Assembly: GCA_902772085.1 (NCBI GenBank)
Contig: CACXZL010000035.1
Location: 1 to 10,480 of the forward strand
DNA length: 10,480 bases
Origin: an uncultured Coriobacteriaceae bacterium
GTDB lineage: Bacteria; Actinomycetota; Coriobacteriia; Coriobacteriales; Atopobiaceae
Direction of reading: 5' to 3'
Shown: in pieces, positions 1-4,569 of the stretch
How the letters are laid out: the number at the start of each line of letters is the position of its first letter
How positions within the stretch are numbered: the stretch's first letter is position 1
Program-made: the position numbers and the translations under genes
The notes under the pieces: model-generated
The model's input: only the letters and a program-made list of their open reading frames with translations
Told to the model about the DNA's origin: nothing
Databases searched by the model: none

Positions 1-20
1 GTGCCCGGCTTCAATATCAC

Positions 21-94
21 TGGAGGCGAAGCCCGGATTCGAACCGGGGATAAAGGCTTTGCAGGCCTCTGCCTTACCACTTGGCCACTTCGCC
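21..94 (-). tRNA. tRNA-Cys(GCA), copy 1
   Basis: A complete cloverleaf reads on the minus strand. The 7-bp acceptor stem GGCGAAG/CTTCGCC is followed by the discriminator U typical of tRNA-Cys and an encoded CCA. The T-arm carries GGTTCGAATCC and the anticodon loop CTGCAAA gives anticodon GCA. It is the second gene of a Gly-Cys tRNA unit and lies 43 nt after tRNA-Gly. Its mature sequence is identical to the copy at 3489-3562. Only 20 bases remain beyond it; read on the minus strand they end in AAGCCGGGCAC, probably the first arm of a terminator cut off by the window edge. Confidence 0.97.
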
Positions 95-102
95 AGTTAT
101 GT

Positions 103-126
103 AAAAGGCCGATTAATCAATCGGCC
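103..126 (-). terminator. terminator-like hairpin between tRNA-Gly and tRNA-Cys, copy 1
   Basis: On the minus strand GGCCGATT and AATCGGCC form a perfect 8-bp stem with a 4-nt loop, followed by TTTT. It sits between the two tRNAs of one unit, and an equivalent hairpin occupies the same place in copy 2. It may lower tRNA-Cys output by partial termination, or guide RNase processing. The structure is visible; the role is inferred. Confidence 0.55.
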
Positions 127-137
127 CCGATAAATCG

Positions 138-213
138 TGGAGCGGGCTACGGGGTTCGAACCCGCGACCTCAACCTTGGCAAGGTTGCGCGCTACCAACT
201 GCGCTAAGCCCGC
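138..213 (-). tRNA. tRNA-Gly(GCC), copy 1
   Basis: The minus strand shows acceptor stem GCGGGCT/AGCCCGC, discriminator U and encoded CCA. The D-arm contains AGCGCAGTTGGTAG, the T-arm GGGTTCGAACCCC, and the anticodon loop TTGCCAA gives anticodon GCC. It is the first gene of the Gly-Cys unit, with its own promoter at 226-254. Its mature sequence is identical to the copy at 3372-3447. Confidence 0.97.
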
Positions 214-225
214 GTTGCAAGAAGT

Positions 226-265
226 AATATAGCATCGACCCAGAATCTGTGCAAGCACTTTTTTT
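226..265 (-). promoter_or_regulatory. promoter of tRNA-Gly/tRNA-Cys copy 1
   Basis: On the minus strand TTGCAC (249-254) and TATATT (226-231) are separated by exactly 17 bp. An A-tract plus GTGC lies directly upstream of the -35 box (to 265), resembling an UP element. The tRNA starts 12 nt after the -10 box, leaving a short leader. The block GCAAGAAGTAATATAGCA (plus-strand sense) is identical at the tRNA-Leu promoter. Confidence 0.8.
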
Positions 266-302
266 GAAAAAGTTGCCCCATAGAGGATTTGTGGAGAACC
301 TT

Positions 303-342
303 CGGCGGGCGTGTCCGGCGTGCGGCGGGCGTGTCCGGCGTG
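303..342. repeat. two perfect tandem copies of a 20-bp GC-rich unit
   Basis: The unit CGGCGGGCGTGTCCGGCGTG occurs at 303-322 and again, without change, at 323-342. It lies in the gap between the tRNA-Gly promoter and the exported protein gene and runs straight into a GTGTC...GACAC palindrome. Slippage could vary the copy number. No function is evident. Confidence 0.85.
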
Positions 343-366
343 TCGAGGGGACGGAGGAACTGACAC
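340..366. repeat. REP-like GTGTC...GACAC palindrome
   Basis: GTGTC (340-344) and GACAC (362-366) bracket a purine-rich centre containing GAGGGGACGGAGGAA. Short palindromes of this GTGTC/GACAC type, often with a 'gggacgg' core, resemble dispersed extragenic palindromes of bacterial genomes. A related but longer palindrome lies at 3609-3651, on the far side of the right tRNA unit. Assignment to a REP family is inferred from these two examples only. Confidence 0.45.
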
Positions 367-500
367 ACGTACCATAGCACAGGTGTTTGCCAATTTATCG
401 CGGTTTCCCCAAGCTGTCATTATCGACCCGTGTCGCGCTTCTGTCACTCTCGGTATGGTACAACGTACCCATCGGTCATTATTGTGAGAAAGGAAATGCC

Positions 501-3131
501 ATGAATGTGAGGCTGAGAACAAGAATGCTAGCGTTAATCATGAGCGTACTCGTAGCCCTTACGAGTCCCATGCAGGCGCTTGCCGAGGGAGGGGCAGGCG
601 ATTACTTAGAAGAAGTCTACGTAGCTGTGGCCAAGACGCCCGACGAGGCCGGTAAGGTTCTAGAGGGGAAGGGCTATAAGGTGCTTACAGGCGCCGACGG
701 CAAACCTGCCGACCTGAACCAAAAGGCCGGCAGCACCTTCAAGGAGGACCGGGCAGTAGTGTTGGGATACAAGACGACGGGAGAGCGGGCAAAGGCAATC
801 ACCGACCTGGCTGTCATGGGCATGGACGGCGCATACAGTTTCTCGGACTATACGACCCTCATAGCCAAGTACCGCGACTCACAGATACGCCCGCTCGCCG
901 AGCGCCTCATGGCCGCCGTTCGCGAGTACCGCGAGAACGCACGCTCGGACAACGCCGGCAACAAGGCGCGTGCTGAGGTAACGAGGGAGCTGCTCAACCA
1001 CGTAATTGAAGACGACTCGGGCGGCAGGCTCGGTGACATGCTGCTGAATCAGACGATGCAGGAGATAGGAGCTGACATCTCCTCCATGCCGGAGGACCAG
1101 GCGAAGCAGATGCGCACCGACCATCCGTCCAACCTCGATTTGGAGTGCGCTCTCACGCAGGGAAACACGGAAGTGATTCTGCTCGTCGAGCAACTCCTCT
1201 CCATAGCCACCGACTCACAGCCAACCACTTGGCTCGAGCGCCTCTCGCAGCTGGGGCCAGACGGGCTCGCCGCTTCCTACGGAGACCAGCGTCCCAGCGA
1301 CGTCGCGCAAGACATGGCCGCCAAGTACCAAGACACCGCCAAGACCGTGGCCAACGGCTGGGAGCCATTACGTAAGCTGTTGTTGGACTATGAGGCGACG
1401 CTGCTGCAGGACGAGGCTACCACGCCCTCGAACGCAGACGGAAATACCGCGCAATCCGACGGCTCGGATGTGGTAGACCCAGACTATGAGTTCCCACACA
1501 CCGAGTCAGCCTCCGGCGCAGGTACTCTTGAGGTGAGCGAAGGGAACGCCGAGCAGGTCGTGAAGTCGGTGAGCGAAACGATGAAAGCCACCAACGAGCT
1601 CGCCAAAGAGACTGATAGCGCACGGGCGGCCGCTCTCCATGCATACCTCAAGTCAATGCCCTACGGCGAGGGGACGCTCTACGACCTGTTCACACGTCCC
1701 ATCGAGGACGTGTCCGCCAACGGATACGAAGCCCTCTACCCGATGGCGAGCGTGCTCTCACCAGGTCAGGTGACCGGTCTCGAGTTCGTATCCCTCATGT
1801 CGCTAGCGACGACCGGCATCGCGTCAAGCGAGGCATACGCGGCCATGGGGTCAGACTTCGCTAGCATCATCGACTCCTTGGGTGGAAACGATGTATCGCT
1901 CTACGCAAGCGTCAACCGTGAGATTTTCTCCGACAAGGTGGCACTGACCTCAGAGGCCTTACGACGCGGGCAGGTCGGCTTCGCGTGGAGCGACCTCCTG
2001 AGCCTGCGCAACTTTATGGTCCTCTCGTGGGTGGGCACGGCCATCTCGGGTGTGGCAGCACTTGCCACTGCACGTCGCGCCATAGCCGTTAGAAACGCTG
2101 TAGCAGAACCTGCTATTTTGGCTCAATTGAAGACCGAGATTTTAAGCACCGCGACAAAATATGACAACACCTGCAATAAGCTTAGTCAACTGATTAGTGG
2201 AATCCCCGAAAATGCGTCATCGGTGAAGATGCTAGTAGAGCCAAACAGTTTTGCAAACATACAATTATTAAATGCCGAGTCCACAGACTCGTTTATGGTT
2301 ACCTTGCAGACGTTTGACGATAGAAACAAATTATTATACGAGAAGACATTGGCGACCTTTGAGCCGGAAAGTGGTCTTTCCGCAGACATGACAAACATAT
2401 ATAAAGCCCGTGATGACATTCAGGAATCGGCCAATAACCTTCGGCAGAGAGCACAAGATATTGACGCCCGAGGCACTGACGCGGTCCAATCACTCAAGGG
2501 TACATACGTGACCGCCGGCATCTTCGCCATACTGGCTATAGCCTCCATAACGCTCACCGCCATCGACTTGTACAACTATTACAACGTGAAGATGGCCCCC
2601 ATCCCGAAGTACATCGTGGACGCCGAGGACATCACAGCCACCGCCGCGGATGGCACCGTCACGGTGGTGAGGAACGACAGCGCCTACTATCAGGTGGCCC
2701 GAACGAACGCCGTCCGCGATGGCGACAACCTCAAAGCCATGGCCGACTACGCTGACCTCAATGGTGACGTAGGCAAGGGCTGGCTGGCGCTCTACTCGAA
2801 CTCGAGCACCGCAAAGATGCCGATCCTCGCAAGCAGCCTCAAGGTCGTAACGGGCTCGTCATCGATGCCCAACGGATACACCAGCGCGATTCATGAGTTT
2901 GGGAGCGCGTCTGCCGCCAACATCACCGACGCGCGCTACTCCTACAACGACGGCGCCAATGGCGTCTATGCCTTTTTCAAGCGCGAGGACGTAGCACCCG
3001 CCGCAGCCAGCATCTTCGACAGCGGAAACGCCACTCTAGTCGGTGTCCTCTGTCTCGTCGCGGGCGTTTCTCTCGGCGCCGGCGGCATGTACCTCTACAA
3101 CAAACGCCGCCGCGAGCCAGTCGCCGCGTAA
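501..3131 (+). CDS. exported membrane-anchored protein of unknown function
   Basis: I chose the ATG at 501 because GAAAGGA stands just upstream and the protein then opens with a clean signal peptide: basic NVRLRTR, a hydrophobic core, and ALA at 26-28 as likely cleavage site. An upstream in-frame TTG at 387 has no such support. The protein has 876 residues. An N-terminal region (about 34-170) contains VYVAVAKTPDEAGKVLEGKGYKVL. An acidic Ser/Thr-rich linker follows at about 307-347. Hydrophobic segments lie near 504-522, 669-691 and 844-866, the last followed by NKRRR as an anchor with a basic tail. A coiled-coil-like stretch lies at about 620-660. There is no LPXTG motif. It stands alone between two inverted tRNA units. 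I do not recognise a characterised family; a surface or envelope role is inferred from export and anchoring only. Confidence 0.9.
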   Translation: MNVRLRTRMLALIMSVLVALTSPMQALAEGGAGDYLEEVYVAVAKTPDEAGKVLEGKGYKVLTGADGKPADLNQKAGSTFKEDRAVVLGYKTTGERAKAITDLAVMGMDGAYSFSDYTTLIAKYRDSQIRPLAERLMAAVREYRENARSDNAGNKARAEVTRELLNHVIEDDSGGRLGDMLLNQTMQEIGADISSMPEDQAKQMRTDHPSNLDLECALTQGNTEVILLVEQLLSIATDSQPTTWLERLSQLGPDGLAASYGDQRPSDVAQDMAAKYQDTAKTVANGWEPLRKLLLDYEATLLQDEATTPSNADGNTAQSDGSDVVDPDYEFPHTESASGAGTLEVSEGNAEQVVKSVSETMKATNELAKETDSARAAALHAYLKSMPYGEGTLYDLFTRPIEDVSANGYEALYPMASVLSPGQVTGLEFVSLMSLATTGIASSEAYAAMGSDFASIIDSLGGNDVSLYASVNREIFSDKVALTSEALRRGQVGFAWSDLLSLRNFMVLSWVGTAISGVAALATARRAIAVRNAVAEPAILAQLKTEILSTATKYDNTCNKLSQLISGIPENASSVKMLVEPNSFANIQLLNAESTDSFMVTLQTFDDRNKLLYEKTLATFEPESGLSADMTNIYKARDDIQESANNLRQRAQDIDARGTDAVQSLKGTYVTAGIFAILAIASITLTAIDLYNYYNVKMAPIPKYIVDAEDITATAADGTVTVVRNDSAYYQVARTNAVRDGDNLKAMADYADLNGDVGKGWLALYSNSSTAKMPILASSLKVVTGSSSMPNGYTSAIHEFGSASAANITDARYSYNDGANGVYAFFKREDVAPAAASIFDSGNATLVGVLCLVAGVSLGAGGMYLYNKRRREPVAA
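2095..2465 (+). other. AT-rich mosaic segment inside the exported protein gene
   Basis: Codons for about residues 532-655 use A/T-rich synonyms (AAA, TTA, ATT, AAT, ATA, TTT) much more than the flanking GC-ending codons of the same gene. The frame is intact throughout. The change is abrupt near 2095 and reverts near 2465, just before the second membrane segment. This fits replacement of one domain by recombination with a low-GC relative; strong local amino-acid constraint is the alternative. Confidence 0.6.
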
Positions 3132-3138
3132 GACCGCA

Positions 3139-3188
3139 GATCTTGAAGCGCGCGTTCGGCTGTGATGGTGAGGACGCGCGCTTGGATC
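3139..3188. other. strong GC-rich hairpin after the exported protein gene
   Basis: AAGCGCGCGT (3146-3155) pairs perfectly with ACGCGCGCTT (3174-3183) across an 18-nt loop. GATC on each side (3139-3142, 3185-3188) could extend it. It begins 14 nt after the TAA at 3129-3131. There is no T-run on either side, so it is not a standard intrinsic terminator. It may stabilise the 3' end of the mRNA or belong to an extragenic palindrome. Confidence 0.5.
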
Positions 3189-3320
3189 GACGGAACATAG
3201 GCTGACAGCGCAAGTTGTCGCATCTCACCAAAACTCGCTCTTGCGACGGCATCTTGTGTTTTGGCCGCCGTCCGTGTGGGATCATGTCTTTCGAGGGTGA
3301 AAAGCAAAACAAGAAACTTC
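3189..3320. other. intergenic stretch without a convincing gene; possible remnant or dispersed repeat
   Basis: No ribosome binding site or gene-like start is seen. A weak hairpin pairs GTCGCA (3217-3222) with TGCGAC (3242-3247). The minus strand can be translated without stops across this stretch into FGEMRQLALSAYVPSIQARV and similar text, which runs on into the antisense of the exported protein gene. This could be the remains of an older gene or a dispersed repeat, but nothing here proves either. Confidence 0.25.
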
Positions 3321-3359
3321 AAAAAAGTTCTTGCATCTCGCGAGTGAGTCGGTTATAGT
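3321..3359 (+). promoter_or_regulatory. promoter of tRNA-Gly/tRNA-Cys copy 2
   Basis: TTGCAT (3331-3336) and TATAGT (3354-3359) are 17 bp apart. The A-tract AAAAAAGTTC directly precedes the -35 box and matches the tRNA-Leu promoter base for base over AAAAAAGTTCTTGCA. The tRNA starts 12 nt after the -10 box, as in copy 1. The region between the two boxes differs from copy 1. Confidence 0.8.
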
Positions 3360-3371
3360 CTTATACGCAAC

Positions 3372-3447
3372 GCGGGCTTAGCGCAGTTGGTAGCGCGCAA
3401 CCTTGCCAAGGTTGAGGTCGCGGGTTCGAACCCCGTAGCCCGCTCCA
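3372..3447 (+). tRNA. tRNA-Gly(GCC), copy 2
   Basis: This copy is identical to the minus-strand copy at 138-213: acceptor stem GCGGGCT/AGCCCGC, anticodon loop TTGCCAA with anticodon GCC, T-arm GGGTTCGAACCCC, discriminator U and encoded CCA. It is first in its two-gene unit and lies directly behind the promoter at 3331-3359. Confidence 0.97.
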
Positions 3448-3458
3448 TGTGATTTCTG

Positions 3459-3480
3459 GGCCGATTTTGATCGGCCTTTT
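3459..3480 (+). terminator. terminator-like hairpin between tRNA-Gly and tRNA-Cys, copy 2
   Basis: GGCCGAT (3459-3465) pairs with ATCGGCC (3470-3476) over a TTTG loop, followed by TTTT. It is the counterpart of the hairpin at 103-126. The stem is kept in both copies although the loop and upstream flank differ, which argues for a function such as partial termination or processing. Confidence 0.55.
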
Positions 3481-3488
3481 GCATAACT

Positions 3489-3562
3489 GGCGAAGTGGCC
3501 AAGTGGTAAGGCAGAGGCCTGCAAAGCCTTTATCCCCGGTTCGAATCCGGGCTTCGCCTCCA
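3489..3562 (+). tRNA. tRNA-Cys(GCA), copy 2
   Basis: This copy is identical to the one at 21-94: acceptor GGCGAAG/CTTCGCC, anticodon loop CTGCAAA giving GCA, T-arm GGTTCGAATCC, discriminator U and encoded CCA. It is the last gene of the right-hand unit; a strong intrinsic terminator follows 9 nt later. Confidence 0.97.
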
Positions 3563-3571
3563 AGATTATTC

Positions 3572-3601
3572 AAGACCAGACTTCATGTCTGGTCTTTTTT
3601 T
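3572..3601 (+). terminator. intrinsic terminator of tRNA-Gly/tRNA-Cys copy 2
   Basis: AAGACCAGAC (3572-3581) pairs perfectly with GTCTGGTCTT (3587-3596) across a TTCAT loop, followed by a T-run to 3601. The 10-bp stem plus seven T is a textbook intrinsic terminator for plus-strand transcription. Confidence 0.95.
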
Positions 3602-3608
3602 CGGCATT

Positions 3609-3651
3609 GGTGACAGTGGGACAGGGTGACGTGTCACACTCCCGTGTCACG
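3609..3651. repeat. nested REP-like palindrome at the convergent junction
   Basis: Three nested arms can pair: GTGACA (3610-3615) with TGTCAC (3645-3650), GGGA (3618-3621) with TCCC (3640-3643), and GTGAC (3626-3630) with GTCAC (3633-3637). It lies between the tRNA-Cys terminator (plus) and the stop codon at 3657-3659 of the STAS-HATPase gene (minus). No T-run follows, so it is more like an extragenic palindrome than an intrinsic terminator, though it may protect or end the minus-strand mRNA. Confidence 0.5.
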
Positions 3652-3656
3652 CACGG

Positions 3657-4382
3657 TCACACCAGCTTCACGAGCCGCACGACCGTGCCGGCACCGCCTT
3701 TGCGGTTCTGGATGGTCACCGAATCCACCAAGAGCTGCATGAGGCGAATTCCCCTTCCTCGCTCTTCGTCCATAGATGGTCGAACCGCTCGCCCCGCGTC
3801 CAAGCAAAACCCATCCCCATGATCGGTGATCTCCACCACCATGCGATCCGGATAGGCACTCGCAGTCACCAAAATGCCTTTGCCACAGGTATGGTCTGCC
3901 GCATTACCTATAGCCTCACCAGCGGCAAGCGTAAGGTCAAAGACGTCGTCATGGGTGAATGAGAGCCTACTCGCCAGCTGCTCTATGCGTGCACGGGTAG
4001 CGTGCAAATCGTCTCCATCCACAGGAATCGTATAGCGCCACAGCGGCTGCACCGAAGGGTCGAGCTCGGGAACCTCTTGCCGCACTCCCGTCGCACTTAC
4101 GGGTATGAGATCGACGATGCGCGCGATCTTGAGTGCTCTCATCACGTCAGGCGACACATTCACAAGCGACAGCAACCCGCCATGCGCCCGCATACGCCGC
4201 ATGGTCGCGAAGAGAACGCCCATTCCGGCAGAATCGACATAAGACACCTCCGACATGTTGAGCACGATGCGCTTGCACCCTTGATCAAGCAAACGTTCCA
4301 GCGTTTGCTTGAGCGCGGGAGCTGAGCGCACGCACAAATCGCCACTGAGAGGCACAAGGACTATGTCGTGTTCGTAAGACAT
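3657..4382 (-). CDS. STAS-HATPase fusion: anti-sigma antagonist joined to anti-sigma/serine kinase
   Basis: The 241-residue protein joins two partners that are usually separate. Residues 1 to about 96 form a STAS domain of the RsbV/SpoIIAA type, with YVDSAGMG; Ser51 is the expected phosphorylation site. Residues about 118-241 form a GHKL ATPase of the RsbW/SpoIIAB type: N-box E156xxxN160xxxH164, G1 box DHGDG (187-191) and G2 box GRGIRLM (209-215). In known systems the kinase binds a sigma factor and phosphorylates the antagonist to keep it off. Here both sit in one chain, so phosphorylation could occur within the molecule, or the ATPase may act on another target. It lies 103 nt after the conceptual end of the SpoIIE-type phosphatase gene and was probably acquired as a set with it. 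The start ATG has only a weak Shine-Dalgarno (GTGGGA). No sigma factor gene is in the window. Confidence 0.9.
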   Translation of the reverse strand: MSYEHDIVLVPLSGDLCVRSAPALKQTLERLLDQGCKRIVLNMSEVSYVDSAGMGVLFATMRRMRAHGGLLSLVNVSPDVMRALKIARIVDLIPVSATGVRQEVPELDPSVQPLWRYTIPVDGDDLHATRARIEQLASRLSFTHDDVFDLTLAAGEAIGNAADHTCGKGILVTASAYPDRMVVEITDHGDGFCLDAGRAVRPSMDEERGRGIRLMQLLVDSVTIQNRKGGAGTVVRLVKLV

Positions 4383-4433
4383 ACATATCTTGTTCCCACT
4401 TCACTCACACGTGATGCCCACAATGGCAAATTA

Positions 4434-4463
4434 TTCTTAAAAAATGTAAGCCTACCCAGCCAA
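4434..4463 (-). promoter_or_regulatory. candidate promoter for the STAS-HATPase gene
   Basis: On the minus strand TTGGCT (4458-4463) and TAAGAA (4434-4439) are 18 bp apart, with an AT-rich -10 region. The -35 box overlaps one arm of a hairpin (GCCAAAG 4459-4465 with CTTTGGC 4476-4482) just after the phosphatase TGA. The hairpin has no adjacent T-run. Independent transcription of the fusion gene is possible; read-through from upstream is equally open. Confidence 0.3.
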
Positions 4464-4485
4464 AGGATACGACTTCTTTGGCCGG

Positions 4486-4569
4486 TCAACCAACTTCATC
4501 GAATCGCACCACCACGAGCGCGACGTCATCATCCAGACTATTTCCTGCAAAAGAAGCAACTCCGGCCTA
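4486..4569 (-). pseudogene. in-frame continuation of the PP2C domain beyond the TAG
   Basis: After the TAG at 4567-4569 the same frame gives 26 more codons before TGA (4486-4488). They read AGVASFAGNS then LDDDVALVVVRFDEVG. The LDDDVALVVVR part is the conserved end of SpoIIE/RsbU phosphatases, where the final Asp helps hold the catalytic metal. Intact, the gene would span 4486-6684 with 732 codons before TGA. No frameshift is needed: a single base change (for example CAG, TGG or AAG to TAG) explains the break. Confidence 0.8.

Larger units (their letters stand above)
21..213 (-). repeat. inverted duplicate of the tRNA-Gly/tRNA-Cys unit, left arm
   Basis: This segment recurs in opposite orientation at 3372-3562. 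Both tRNA genes match base for base. The linker is related but diverged: both keep the hairpin ending in ATCGGCCTTTT and the CATAACT just before tRNA-Cys, while the rest differs in sequence and by 2 nt in length. The pair flanks a single protein gene and could recombine to invert the roughly 3.1 kb between them. Confidence 0.9.
3372..3562 (+). repeat. inverted duplicate of the tRNA-Gly/tRNA-Cys unit, right arm
   Basis: Partner of 21-213 in the opposite orientation. Both tRNA genes are unchanged between arms, while linker, promoter spacer and downstream sequence have drifted. That pattern fits an old duplication with tRNA sequences held constant by selection or gene conversion, and argues against a simple assembly duplicate. 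Confidence 0.9.

Noticed and set aside
1..207. Open frames across the tRNA genes (also 3361-3573)
   Set aside because: They are translations of tRNA sequence; the cloverleaves explain the conserved bases fully.
454..459. TATGGT as -10 box of the exported-protein gene
   Set aside because: No acceptable -35 box lies 16-18 bp upstream, so I could not support a promoter there.
387..500. N-terminal extension of the exported protein from TTG 387
   Set aside because: It has no ribosome binding site and would bury the signal peptide behind 38 residues; ATG 501 has GAAAGGA upstream and a clean signal peptide.
97..522. 141-codon minus-strand open frame over tRNA-Gly, its promoter and the repeat region
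   Set aside because: It covers a tRNA, a promoter and tandem repeats, and has no gene-like start or protein character.
4567..4569. Selenocysteine insertion at the premature stop
   Set aside because: The codon is TAG, whereas selenocysteine uses TGA; pyrrolysine or ordinary suppression would be needed and is not suggested by anything else in the window.
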